DNA of 64,000 nt. It comes from JAZKAR01 sp040389065 (GTDB lineage Bacteria > Pseudomonadota > Gammaproteobacteria > Burkholderiales > Casimicrobiaceae). The translations under genes were made by a program, and so were the position numbers. Location: the NCBI GenBank assembly GCA_040389065.1, contig JAZKAR010000028.1, forward strand, positions 1 to 64,000. Direction: 5' to 3'. The notes beneath the pieces were generated by a model. That model was not told the DNA's origin. It worked only from the letters and a program-made list of their open reading frames with translations, and did no database searches. Below, piece after piece: positions 34,176 through 43,087 of the stretch (positions are counted from its first letter, which is position 1; every line of letters starts with the position of its first letter).

Positions 34176-35681
34176 TTATGCATTTAAATTGTTTGAATGG
34201 TAAAGGTGGCGAAGAACCTTAGGCAAAAGATTCGGTAGATCGTCAGCAATAAGACCAGGGCCAAATTCAGTTGCTGCAGCTCCATGCAGCCATACTCCTG
34301 CTAAGGAGGCAAGAAAAGGATCCATGCCTTGTGCAAGGAGACCTACTATAATTCCACTTAATACATCACCTGCTCCTGCTGTAGCTAACGTTGGCGGAGC
34401 ATTGCTGTTAATCACAGATTGCCCATTCGGTGACGTAATCACAGTATCGCACCCTTTAAGAACAATAATAGCTCTGCTACGGGTTGCAGCAAGGCGCGTG
34501 CGCGTTAGTTTATCGTCATCAGCATGAATATCATTGAATAGCCGGCGGAATTCACCTTCATGAGGCGTTAACACACAAGGCCCCTTAATGGCTTGTGTAA
34601 GGGAGGAGGGGTCATTTTGAAACATAGTGAGGGCATCGGCATCAAGTACTACTGCGCGCTTAGTGTCTAACATACTATGCACGTAGGCGCGTGTTTCTTG
34701 GTTTATTCCTGCTCCTGGCCCAATGAGTAATGCAGAAATACGAGGATCAGTAAGCCGAGCTTCTAAATCTTCTGGTTTTGAAAGTGGAAGTACCATGATG
34801 CTAGTCAAAGCGGCAGCATAAATAGGGTAAGCAATGAGTGGTACTGCAACTGTTGTAAGCCCTGCGCCTGCGCGTGCAGCAGCAAAAGCTGCGAGTCTGG
34901 CTGCACCCGTGAGCGGGTAACCTCCATAAATAAAGGCGTGACCGCGAGAATATTTATTACTATTTCCATATGTTTGAGGCAACTGTGATAACCAAAGGTT
35001 TGGATCGTTCTCAAAGATAGTTGGCGCAATATTCTCTAATACATCAGAAGGTATTCCAATATCAGCTACGATAATTTTTCCGCAAAGTGTTCGGCCTGGT
35101 AATAGCAAATGAGCGGGTTTTTTACGAAAAAAAGTGACGGTGAGTTCAGCTTTCACCGCACCTAAAGCTTCGCCCGTATTCCCCATCAAACCGCTGGGAA
35201 CATCAATGGCAACGATAGGTAAATGTTTATGGGATGCAACGGCTAAAATTTCTTTAGCTATACCTTCTAGCGGTCGGCTTAAGCCTGCACCAAACAGTGC
35301 ATCAACAACTAATTTTGCTCCTTCAAGCGCATTTAGTGTTAACGGCTCAATGTTTTTAGTCCATAAGGTAGAGTGATAGCGTGCTGCACCTGTTAAGCGA
35401 TCTTGCGCCCCTTGCCCTCCAAGAAGCGCTAGCTGCACAGGCCACCCGGCTTCTGATAGTCGTCTGGCAGTTACGAATCCATCTCCACCATTATTGCCTG
35501 GCCCGCATAACACAATCACTGAGCGTTTAGACCATTGCTGCTCAATGGCACGCGCTACTGCTTTACCTGCTTCCTCCATTAAAGAGATAGCAGATTTACC
35601 CGCGGCGACTGCTAATCGATCGGCTTCATCCATCTGCTGAGTAGTGAGTATTGCTGTTTGAAAATTCATGGTGGCGTTCAT
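34176..35681 (-). CDS. nnr: Bifunctional NAD(P)H-hydrate epimerase/dehydratase
   Basis: Nnr repairs damaged NAD(P)H. Its YjeF-N epimerase domain (about 1-220, GPGNNGGDGFVTARRLSEAG near 60-79) equilibrates R- and S-NADHX. Its carbohydrate-kinase-like domain (about 235-495, LTPHEGEF and TAGAGDVLSGIIVGLLAQG) dehydrates S-NADHX with ADP. Length is normal (501). The start overlaps the waaA stop (ATGA), so the two are translationally coupled. Confidence 0.96.
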   Translation of the reverse strand: MNATMNFQTAILTTQQMDEADRLAVAAGKSAISLMEEAGKAVARAIEQQWSKRSVIVLCGPGNNGGDGFVTARRLSEAGWPVQLALLGGQGAQDRLTGAARYHSTLWTKNIEPLTLNALEGAKLVVDALFGAGLSRPLEGIAKEILAVASHKHLPIVAIDVPSGLMGNTGEALGAVKAELTVTFFRKKPAHLLLPGRTLCGKIIVADIGIPSDVLENIAPTIFENDPNLWLSQLPQTYGNSNKYSRGHAFIYGGYPLTGAARLAAFAAARAGAGLTTVAVPLIAYPIYAAALTSIMVLPLSKPEDLEARLTDPRISALLIGPGAGINQETRAYVHSMLDTKRAVVLDADALTMFQNDPSSLTQAIKGPCVLTPHEGEFRRLFNDIHADDDKLTRTRLAATRSRAIIVLKGCDTVITSPNGQSVINSNAPPTLATAGAGDVLSGIIVGLLAQGMDPFLASLAGVWLHGAAATEFGPGLIADDLPNLLPKVLRHLYHSNNLNA

Positions 35682-37066
35682 GAGGGTTGAGGGGGAAGGT
35701 GAGTATACGAAGTTGTTTTATGTGCTTTAATAATTGTATTTATCGCTTCAACGTAGCGCTCTAAAATACCATGTTGGGTTTGGCAAAAAAGTTTTCCTGC
35801 TTGCTGGTGCGCTTCATATTGATTTGCGTTTTGTAAGAGAATAGGTAGTGTTTCTATAGCTTGTTGAAAATTCTCAACCGGATAAAGTGCTTTCGCTTGT
35901 ATCGCCGAAAGAATAATACTTTGAAAATTAAAGCGGCTCGCTCCTACCATTAATACACATCCTGCTTTAAGTGCTTCAAGAGGGTTTTGGGCACCATAGT
36001 CTTTAAAGCTTCCCCCCAAAAGCGCTATATCATTCGCAAGATAATACGCATTTAATTCGCCTAAGGTATCGCCAATAAATAGCGTTGATGCAGGGTTAAG
36101 CAGTTTATGTGGTTGATGGTTCCAATTACTTTTGGTTTGCGTTAGCCAGCCGTTTTCATGCGCTATTTTTATAATTTCGTCGCGGCGTTCAATATGCCGT
36201 GGAACAATGGTAATGGCCAACAAGCTTGATTCTTTAAGATGCTTAAGAAACATATTATGAGAAAAAATAACGGTTAGCGCCTGCAAAAAAGCCTCTTCTT
36301 CACCTGGGCGACTACTTGCCAAAATAACTTTATGAGGGTTGCCAGCCCAAGCATTTCTCAATATTTGACCCAGTTCTTGATGGGCGTCGCTTAAGGGGAG
36401 CGGTTCAAATTTTAAGTTACCTAAAATAGGTATAGGTTGTTTAACTCCCAGCGCTTTAAAGCGCCGCGCTGCATAACGGTCTTGTGCCAGAATAAGGGTC
36501 AGGTATTGCACACTAGGGCGAGTAAGCCAAGCTGCTTTTGCATATCGGCGCGCCGAGCGGGCAGATAACCGTGCATTCACCAAGAGCGATGGGATTTTTT
36601 TTCGAGAGTTTGCTACGAGTAACGCAGGCCAAAGCTCTGTTTCTACCAATAGACAAATCGTAGGTGCCCAACGGCTAATAAAAATATCGATGATTCCCGG
36701 CACATCATAGGGAAGGTAACGAATTTCAAGTTTGTTCATTAAGATAGGTTTAAGGAGAGCTTCAGAAGCTTGCCGACCCGTAGGCGTACTATGTGTCATT
36801 AAAAAACAAGCGTCTGGGTGATGATGCGCTAGCGCTTGAATTAATGGGGTAATGGCGCGAGTTTCACCTAGCGATACCGCATGAACCCATATTTTTAGAG
36901 GTGCTGCTTTCCAATCATGTGAGGGAGCTTTTCCTAGGGCTAAGCGTTCGTTCCATGCAGCGCGATAGGTTGGGTCTTTAATCGCCTTTAGAACCAATTG
37001 GGTTAACGCAATTGGCAGGTAAAGCAGGCTTAACACCAAATAAACAACGTATACCCATAATGACAT
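35678..37066 (-). CDS. waaA: 3-deoxy-D-manno-octulosonic acid transferase
   Basis: WaaA (KdtA) attaches Kdo to lipid IVA at the inner membrane. The 462-residue protein has an N-terminal membrane anchor (about 3-25), the Glycos_transf_N domain with VSLGETRAITPLIQAL (about 65-80), the catalytic Glu nearby, LVETELWPALL (about 139-149), and the C-terminal GT-B lobe with GGSFKDYGAQNPLEAL (about 376-391). The protein is intact, so the cell makes lipopolysaccharide. It is followed by overlapping nnr. Confidence 0.95.
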   Translation of the reverse strand: MSLWVYVVYLVLSLLYLPIALTQLVLKAIKDPTYRAAWNERLALGKAPSHDWKAAPLKIWVHAVSLGETRAITPLIQALAHHHPDACFLMTHSTPTGRQASEALLKPILMNKLEIRYLPYDVPGIIDIFISRWAPTICLLVETELWPALLVANSRKKIPSLLVNARLSARSARRYAKAAWLTRPSVQYLTLILAQDRYAARRFKALGVKQPIPILGNLKFEPLPLSDAHQELGQILRNAWAGNPHKVILASSRPGEEEAFLQALTVIFSHNMFLKHLKESSLLAITIVPRHIERRDEIIKIAHENGWLTQTKSNWNHQPHKLLNPASTLFIGDTLGELNAYYLANDIALLGGSFKDYGAQNPLEALKAGCVLMVGASRFNFQSIILSAIQAKALYPVENFQQAIETLPILLQNANQYEAHQQAGKLFCQTQHGILERYVEAINTIIKAHKTTSYTHLPPQPS

Positions 37067-37194
37067 AAGAAGGATGCTTTATAAGTAGGGCTTACGCAAA
37101 ACGCCGAATGGTTTAAGAGAAAATTTTGTATGCGCTGGTTACTGAAAATTTTTTATAACTATTGTAACGATATGGAATGCATTCTAAGAAAAAA

Positions 37195-38451
37195 TTAGTT
37201 TTTTAAACTAGTAGACGATTGTGTAGTAGTGGTTTGAGAAGAGTTAACGGGTATAGATAAATGTGCTGATGAAGGGGTAAGAGGTTTAAGGGGAGTGTTT
37301 AAAGGCGGGCTATGAGGAGTATTGAATGTATTAGGTGTATTAAGGTGTGCATTATTGGGTGAAATAGGCATAGTAGCTGATACAGAAGCAGTACACTGCG
37401 TATTTTTCCAGCGTACTCCATAGGCGCGTGCTATTGATGGTTGATCGACCCAGTGCTTTACAGCTTCAGTATGATTAATCCAATAAACATTAGGAGAGGT
37501 TCGCACCATCATATACGACTCACGAAATCCTTTTTGGTGAAGCTCTTGAACGAGTTTATCTGCTTTTGTTTCTTCTTCAAAGTTTCCTACGACAATAACA
37601 GAATGGCTGCGCCCTTCTGTCCAGAATTCATGAAATTTTAATCCGGCTCGAATCAATTCATTATGTTTGTTTTCTGCTTGGGCATTGGTGAGCGGAGGAA
37701 AAATAACAGAATAATGGTGCAGGGGTTGTGTCGTTATCCAAGTTAGTTCAGATAGGGCTGGATTCTGTTTTTTCCATAACGTTTGAAGTTGTTGGAGACG
37801 GTTAAACGTTAAGGGGCCAAAAATGCGGCATTGTTTTGATGCTGAGGCTAACGGCAGAGGTTCTGCTGCTACTGTATTGGCTGAAGATAGTTGAGAGCTG
37901 GGAGCAATTTTAACGGCAGGGAGTATTTTTGCAGGGGTTTGGGTATGTGGAGCAGTTAGCGTAGCGGATGAAACTGTAGAGTTTAAAGGAGGAGGAAATG
38001 TAGGGGGTGAGGTAGTCACGCGAGGCGCACCCGAAGGAGAGGATACCGGAGAAACTGATGTAATGACTGGAGTGCTAGATGGCGAAGGCATAAGAGCGGT
38101 GGTATGCGTAGCTTGAGTAACAGGCACTGTTTTTTTGATGGCAGTAGCAGAAGATAATGAAGCAGCAGGAGAAGAGGTTGCAGAAGATGCAGAAGGAAAA
38201 GGATTTTGCGGGCTTACTTTATCATTATTCTCAAGCTCTGCAACTTCTTTTTGAGAAAGTAAATGCACGTGCTCTGCCTCAATAGGGCGGTAGCGATCGG
38301 GCGATTCCCGAAAGTTATAATGTTGTCGTAAGTTTAAAGACAGTAGGCAAACATTTAACAAAAATGCAATACCATCCCATCCTAAAAAACCTAGGAAAAA
38401 GCCTAATTTTTGACGCATAAAGGAATAAAAAGAAGAGTCAGAAGAAAGCAT
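37195..38451 (-). CDS. SPOR domain protein with Ser/Pro/Thr-rich linkers
   Basis: The 418-residue protein has one N-terminal membrane helix (about 15-38, GFFLGFLGWDGIAFLLNV), a low-complexity Ser/Pro/Thr/Ala linker (about 80-200), a SPOR-like domain (about 208-325; SVIVVGNFEEETKADKLVQ, then GFRESYMMVRTSPN) and a second Pro/Thr/Ser-rich tail (about 350-418). SPOR domains bind denuded peptidoglycan, often at the division septum. In Burkholderiales a SPOR gene regularly follows coaX, as here. The tail after the SPOR domain is unusual. Confidence 0.8.
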   Translation of the reverse strand: MLSSDSSFYSFMRQKLGFFLGFLGWDGIAFLLNVCLLSLNLRQHYNFRESPDRYRPIEAEHVHLLSQKEVAELENNDKVSPQNPFPSASSATSSPAASLSSATAIKKTVPVTQATHTTALMPSPSSTPVITSVSPVSSPSGAPRVTTSPPTFPPPLNSTVSSATLTAPHTQTPAKILPAVKIAPSSQLSSANTVAAEPLPLASASKQCRIFGPLTFNRLQQLQTLWKKQNPALSELTWITTQPLHHYSVIFPPLTNAQAENKHNELIRAGLKFHEFWTEGRSHSVIVVGNFEEETKADKLVQELHQKGFRESYMMVRTSPNVYWINHTEAVKHWVDQPSIARAYGVRWKNTQCTASVSATMPISPNNAHLNTPNTFNTPHSPPLNTPLKPLTPSSAHLSIPVNSSQTTTTQSSTSLKN

Positions 38452-38536
38452 AATACCATTGGATAAAATGAAAAGGGTAAGTAAAACCGTTGCTAGGCTA
38501 AGGTCTAAATATACAAATTATTATAAATAAAAAATA

Positions 38537-39415
38537 CTAAAGCGATGCCGCAACTACTATAGAGTTTGATTCGTTATGCTCTGCATCAGACGAAGCTTGA
38601 GCGGGAGTATGAAGATGAATGGCTTGCCAGGCGCTGCCTTGAAGCACTAAATCGTGAACAATTTTATAAGGAACGGCTATTAAAGAAGCTAAGCGTTCTG
38701 CATTGCCCCCTGCAAGCCAAATAGAAACTGGCGTTTGCCTTCCACAATAGGCAAGTAGACGATCATGCTGTTCATGAACCGCTCCGCTTAAGGCACGCCA
38801 TAAGCCTGTTTCTATTGCAGAATCAGTATTGGTAGGGAAATCAATAATCATGTCGGAGTAAGCGGTTGCAATATAATCATCTGTAATGGCAGATGAGTGG
38901 CGTCTGAGCGTAGGAGCACGCTTAAATAATCCCTCTCGCATAGCTTCAATGCCCGGCACGACAATGCCGCCTAAAAATTCGCCTTGATCGCTGATTGCAT
39001 CAACGGTAAGAGCCGTGCCGCTATTAACAACTAGGCAGGCTGACTGTACTTGTTTCCAGGCTGCAATGGCAGAAAGCCAGCGATCTATTCCTAATTGTTG
39101 AGGGTTTTCATAAAGGCATTTTAAACCTGCGCATTCACTTAGAGGGGTAAGCCATTCAGAATAAACAGCATTACCCCAGCGCATTTTTACTGCTGTTTCT
39201 ACACGCTGTCGAATACCTTCTTGTGTGACGCACGCGCCAAAAACATGGCTAGGAACCGGAATGTTTTGCCAGATTTGTAGTAATTTTCCGATATCTTTAT
39301 GAAACAAATAATCGTGGTGATCGAGTAATACACGCCGATCACTATCAATTTTTCCTTCCCAAATAGCCCATTTAATTCGAGTATTGCCAATATCTAATAA
39401 TAACGTGGTGGTCAT
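38537..39415 (-). CDS. coaX: Type III pantothenate kinase
   Basis: CoaX phosphorylates pantothenate, the first step of coenzyme A synthesis. The 292-residue protein has the ASKHA phosphate loop LLLDIGNTRIKWAIW (about 4-18), QQLGIDRWLSAIAAW (about 106-120), the catalytic Asp in that motif, and VVNSGTALTVDAI (about 128-140). Type III enzymes are not feedback-inhibited by CoA and need a monovalent cation. The start overlaps the birA stop by ATGA, the usual betaproteobacterial arrangement. Confidence 0.96.
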   Translation of the reverse strand: MTTTLLLDIGNTRIKWAIWEGKIDSDRRVLLDHHDYLFHKDIGKLLQIWQNIPVPSHVFGACVTQEGIRQRVETAVKMRWGNAVYSEWLTPLSECAGLKCLYENPQQLGIDRWLSAIAAWKQVQSACLVVNSGTALTVDAISDQGEFLGGIVVPGIEAMREGLFKRAPTLRRHSSAITDDYIATAYSDMIIDFPTNTDSAIETGLWRALSGAVHEQHDRLLAYCGRQTPVSIWLAGGNAERLASLIAVPYKIVHDLVLQGSAWQAIHLHTPAQASSDAEHNESNSIVVAASL

Positions 39416-40266
39416 ACAAAATCCTTTTTGAGGCGAAGCGTATAAGCGTGTTCGCCTAGCGGTACGCGATGTCCGTTATGTTGGGTTACCCATAAGCAAC
39501 CATGTTCATCAAGCGTATCAAGAAATCCCTCGTAGGTTTGGTCATGTTCTTTCCATGAAACAGGGGTACCTACGGCCCAAATATGTGATTGGTTCCAATC
39601 ATACCGAAATGAAGCGAATCCGTCTTCCCCGAAAAGCGTTAAATTATGATTTAGCTGAATAAGTAAACGATCAAAAAAAACATAGCGCTCTTTCTCACTA
39701 AAAGAAGGCAATGCTTCCGTTAATCCAATAGAAGGTGAGAGGGTTGTTGCGCTATCTTCCAAAGAGGGTAATGCAGGCGTAATCCAGTTAAGCCCCATGC
39801 CAATAATAAGTGTTGTATGGTGAGCGTTATGATGTGCGACTTCAACTAAAATACCGGCCAGTTTTTTTCCTTGCAAAAAAAGATCATTAGGCCATTTTAC
39901 GTGGGCTTGAATACCAAATGTATTCAATACCTGTACCAGCGTTAATCCAATTAAAAGGCTGCTGCCGCGTGCAACTTGATGAAGAGGTAAAGGAACCTGC
40001 CAGCCAATTGAGCACATAAAGGTATGGCCTGCTTGAGCATGCCACGTTTTACCTTGCCGACCGCGGCCTTGCAACTGTAAATCAGCTAGCCACGCATGGC
40101 GATGAATATTTTCATGCTTAGCTAAATGTGCTAGTTGCGTATTGGTTGAGTCTATTTCTTGGTTGTAATGTAAATGCCAATGGTTTTTGTGAGCAATGGC
40201 TAATAACTCTGTTTCGCGCCATAAAATAGAAGAAGAAATTGAAGGGGAAGCCGTCATAGTGAGCAT
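39412..40266 (-). CDS. birA: Biotin--[acetyl-CoA-carboxylase] ligase
   Basis: BirA activates biotin as biotinyl-AMP and joins it to the BCCP subunit of acetyl-CoA carboxylase. The 284-residue protein has the biotinyl-AMP loop QLQGRGRQGKTWHA (about 64-77), HVKWPNDLFLQGKKLAGIL (about 121-139) and a C-terminal SH3-like domain. It lacks the N-terminal HTH of E. coli BirA, so it should not repress the bio genes. It is translationally coupled to coaX. A repeat element lies 28 bp upstream of the start. Confidence 0.95.
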   Translation of the reverse strand: MLTMTASPSISSSILWRETELLAIAHKNHWHLHYNQEIDSTNTQLAHLAKHENIHRHAWLADLQLQGRGRQGKTWHAQAGHTFMCSIGWQVPLPLHQVARGSSLLIGLTLVQVLNTFGIQAHVKWPNDLFLQGKKLAGILVEVAHHNAHHTTLIIGMGLNWITPALPSLEDSATTLSPSIGLTEALPSFSEKERYVFFDRLLIQLNHNLTLFGEDGFASFRYDWNQSHIWAVGTPVSWKEHDQTYEGFLDTLDEHGCLWVTQHNGHRVPLGEHAYTLRLKKDFV

Positions 40267-40293
40267 TAAATAAGTGAGAATGATAAAGAAAAT

Positions 40294-40433
40294 TAGAAGT
40301 TACGCAGTTGGCTCTCTCTGTGTGGGACGCCCCGCGTGTTAGCAACTTGCCATACTCCTTGTACTGTCTGTACTGTCTGCGTTGCTATGCTGGGCATCCT
40401 ATGCCTTGATAGAACCCAACTGCGTAACTTCTA
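40294..40433. repeat. MITE-like repeat, complete copy
   Basis: Ends TAGAAGTTACGCAGTTGG and CCAACTGCGTAACTTCTA are perfect inverted copies starting and ending at TA. The interior contains GCGTGTTAGCAACTTGCC and GTCTGCGTTGCTATGCTGGGCATCC, with a short internal duplication (TGTACTGTC twice). It lies between birA and the pseudopilin gene. Confidence 0.85.
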
Positions 40434-40459
40434 AAAATATTGATAAAGTGATGTCCCTC

Positions 40460-40981
40460 TTAGGGAGTAGACGCAGGGTTTTGAGATAATGAGTCTGATG
40501 CCTTTGCTTGGGGTAGTTGTTGAGTTTCTTGAACATCAGACCCAGAGCTGATCCATGCAAACGCTTCGCTTAAGCGTGTTCCTTGATTGTTTTTGACAGC
40601 TACATGAATAGGAAGCATTTTATACGCTGCATTTTCAGCATCAGGTGTCGATATCCAGACAAAATTTATTCCTGCTTGAAGGTTTTGCCCACTGCGTTCA
40701 GCTTCATATTCACGCGGATTTTTCTGAATGTCGGCAACGATATTATGAGCTACCCATCGCGCTACTATACGCTCTCTTAAGGCTTCAAGCATGGTTGTAC
40801 GCTCTTGTGCCGCATGCAGTGATGTTCCAATTGCAATGGCAATAATGACCAGGGCAACCAGAACTTCTAATAAACTAAAGCCGCTTGTAGAGGAACGCTT
40901 AACGCATGTAAAACTTGTTTTAAAAGAATGTAAGGCATGAGGAGTAGGATGCTTACTTATCTTTTTAGATAAAATTATCAT
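40460..40981 (-). CDS. Type II secretion pseudopilin, GspI-like, isolated
   Basis: The 173-residue protein from ATG 40981 has a long basic leader (about 33 residues) and a class III prepilin cleavage site: G-FSLLEVLVALVIIAIAIG (about 33-52), with the conserved Glu at +5 of the mature chain. After the helix it resembles GspI minor pseudopilins (LREIVARWVAHNIVADIQ-type region; exact residues about 71-88). Other gsp genes are absent within the window. A longer frame back to 41224 only reads the adjacent repeat. It could serve a remote type II secretion or type IV pilus system, or be a survivor of a lost one. Confidence 0.7.
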   Translation of the reverse strand: MIILSKKISKHPTPHALHSFKTSFTCVKRSSTSGFSLLEVLVALVIIAIAIGTSLHAAQERTTMLEALRERIVARWVAHNIVADIQKNPREYEAERSGQNLQAGINFVWISTPDAENAAYKMLPIHVAVKNNQGTRLSEAFAWISSGSDVQETQQLPQAKASDSLSQNPASTP

Positions 40982-41068
40982 AGTATTACCAGCCTTTTGA
41001 CTATTAGATAGCGCATATAGATAATTTTTGTGCAGCAATATCTTAGCGATTTTAATATATTTAATAAT

Positions 41069-41190
41069 AGAGGTTACGCAGTTTGGTTCTCTCGGCGTGT
41101 TGGCGGCCACTTGCACTTGCCGTACTCCATGTGCTGTCTGCGCTGCCATGCGAGGCATTCCATGCCTATAACCCAACTGCGTAACCTCTA
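41069..41190. repeat. MITE-like repeat, complete copy
   Basis: The element starts AGAGGTTACGCAGTTTGGTT and ends AACCCAACTGCGTAACCTCT, flanked by TA on both sides. The interior holds CACTTGCCGTACTCCATGTG, CTGTCTGCGCTGCCATGCG and AGGCATTCCATGCC. It lies just upstream of both the pseudopilin gene and the divergent permease gene. Confidence 0.85.
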
Positions 41191-41278
41191 AGTAAATTAA
41201 GATGTGCACAAATAGTGCTGGCAATGTCTTTACTGCTTACTATGGCTAGTTTAAGGGCTAATATGCCTTGCTAGAGTC

Positions 41279-42181
41279 ATGTTCAGTTTTAGGAGTAATA
41301 CATTAATGAGTGTGACAGGGCCAGAGTTTTTCGATGTATTTTATCATTTTGAGCTACCTCGATTACTGCTTTCGTTAATTGTTGGCTGTACTTTAGCCCT
41401 AACTGGGGTAATGACGCAAAGTCTATTTCATAATCCGCTAGCAGAGCCTGGCGTTTTAGGAATTTCTAGCGGTGCCTCGCTATTTTCGTTATTAGGATTA
41501 TTAGTGTTTCCTGTCGCATGGCAGCAGGCAACCGTGTTGGGGGTGTTAAGTGGTGCTGGCGCAGCGGTGGTCGCTTCTTTATTGATGCTGCTTTTGCAGC
41601 GCAAACGGTTGCCGGTCGTTCATTTACTGCTAACGGGTGTTTTGATCAATGCATTTTGTGGCGGCATTATTCAACTGATGACACTTTTGATGGAGGGCGA
41701 ACGCTTACGAGGTTGGTTATTTTGGAGTTCTGGTCAACTAGGCAATGCAAGTTGGATGCAAGTAAGTGTATTGGCACTGTTAACAAGTTGTGTAGCGTTA
41801 GTGCTTTGGAAAAAATCTGAAGCGTTAGATGCTTTGCTATTAGGTGAAGAAGTAGCTTACTCAATTGGGGTTGATCCAAAAGTATTGCAACGGTTTGTGT
41901 TATTAGGGGCAGCTATATTGGTTGCCGCCTGTTTGATGGTATGCGGGCAAATTGCATTTATTGGTTTGATGGCTCCTCATCTTGCACGGCTTTGGAAAGG
42001 AGCTGCCCATAAACGATTAATACCAGTATCAATGATGCTAGGAGGCGCTTTAGTATGCATAGCAGATCTGCTGTGCCAGCATCTTTTAGTAGGCAGCGAG
42101 TTGCCTGTGGGCACGCTCACTACGCTAATGGGCGTACCTGTATTACTGCATGCGCTTATTTCCCAAAAGCGAGGGTTTTAA
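41279..42181 (+). CDS. FecCD/BtuC-family ABC permease, N-terminally short
   Basis: This integral membrane protein belongs to the importers for cobalamin, haem or iron siderophores. It matches the family from LPRLLLSLIVGCTLALTGV (about 28-46) onward, with the PLAEPGVLGISSGA loop, the ATPase-coupling region GQIAFIGLMAPHLAR (about 223-237) and the C-terminal PVGTLTTLMGVP. It has 300 residues (290 from the ATG at 41309, which has AGGAG upstream). Family members have about 330, so the first membrane helix is missing. A stop about 30 nt upstream closes the frame. No binding protein or ATPase gene is adjacent. It is likely a decaying orphan. Confidence 0.75.
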   Translation: MFSFRSNTLMSVTGPEFFDVFYHFELPRLLLSLIVGCTLALTGVMTQSLFHNPLAEPGVLGISSGASLFSLLGLLVFPVAWQQATVLGVLSGAGAAVVASLLMLLLQRKRLPVVHLLLTGVLINAFCGGIIQLMTLLMEGERLRGWLFWSSGQLGNASWMQVSVLALLTSCVALVLWKKSEALDALLLGEEVAYSIGVDPKVLQRFVLLGAAILVAACLMVCGQIAFIGLMAPHLARLWKGAAHKRLIPVSMMLGGALVCIADLLCQHLLVGSELPVGTLTTLMGVPVLLHALISQKRGF

Positions 42182-42232
42182 CTAAGAAATAGCCGACAAA
42201 TAGCCGGGAAATATTTAGCGAAGTGAGCCTAG

Positions 42233-42862
42233 CTAAACAGACAGTTTTTTCCGCTTACGTGCTATAGCCGCTACAGTGGTACTTCCAATGAGCAGCGTAA
42301 TTCCGATTTCAGGTTCGGGAATGGGCGAAGGAATGATCGATGGCATATCATCATTAAGGTCAGAGGGTGACGCAGCACTTGCTATTACTTGTCTGGAGCT
42401 AGCTCCAGCAGCGTTATTGCCTACATAAAAAGAGTGCCCTATGGGTAAGGTTGTAAAAGGTATCCAAGAGTTTTCAGGCGCTGGTTTTCCAGGGTTACTT
42501 ACCTCATTATTCCGAGGTTTCCAATCAATAGAAGTGGGAAGCATACTAAGTATGGCATCATGACGATAGCTGCTTTCTAACACGTGGGAAGTATGTACAG
42601 CGATACTGTCAGAAAAAGGAAGAGTGATTTCTTCAACACTGAATGTTGCATCTGATGCATGATAATGACGAAAAACGATTTTATTACGGGATTGATCATC
42701 TCCAATAACAGCGCCTTCTCCGCTACTGAAAGTGCCTTCATGTTTCGGCGCATTTTCTTTGTTATGAGCCCAAAAAACATAAGCGAATACTGATAATCCC
42801 GTAAACAAAAATAGTACAGTTATAATTGAGGCATACATAATACGTCTTTTGCTAGTATTCAT
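42233..42862 (-). CDS. Uncharacterised exported protein with PEP-CTERM-like tail
   Basis: The 209-residue protein has an N-terminal membrane helix or signal (about 9-33) and a C-terminal sorting-signal-like end: PEP motif (PIPEPE, about 180-185), a hydrophobic stretch (IGITLLIGSTTVAAIA) and a basic cluster (RKRKK). This order is that of PEP-CTERM proteins, which exosortase cleaves in bacteria that make exopolysaccharide. The middle part has no motif I recognise. No exosortase is in the window. It converges on the permease gene; start ATG has GAGGA upstream. Function unknown. Confidence 0.7.
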   Translation of the reverse strand: MNTSKRRIMYASIITVLFLFTGLSVFAYVFWAHNKENAPKHEGTFSSGEGAVIGDDQSRNKIVFRHYHASDATFSVEEITLPFSDSIAVHTSHVLESSYRHDAILSMLPTSIDWKPRNNEVSNPGKPAPENSWIPFTTLPIGHSFYVGNNAAGASSRQVIASAASPSDLNDDMPSIIPSPIPEPEIGITLLIGSTTVAAIARKRKKLSV

Positions 42863-43087
42863 AGTATCCTCAATTTAAAGTCATATAGTTAATTACGGCA
42901 AAGTGTTTTGAACACTACATAACTAGTCTTTTTAAATATTAAAGTTTGATGTAATTTAACGACGTGAGGATTTACATCATTTCTATTTTCTAACTTAAGT
43001 GGTGGCAACGCGGTTCATAGATATTTTGTAAGTGCTATACGTTTTAAATGAAGGCAACATTTTTTGCCTTATAAGGAGTTATTATTT

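Noticed and set aside
40982..41224. Longer pseudopilin gene starting at 41224
   Set aside because: The extra 81 codons mostly read through the repeat at 41069-41190 and AT-rich spacer.
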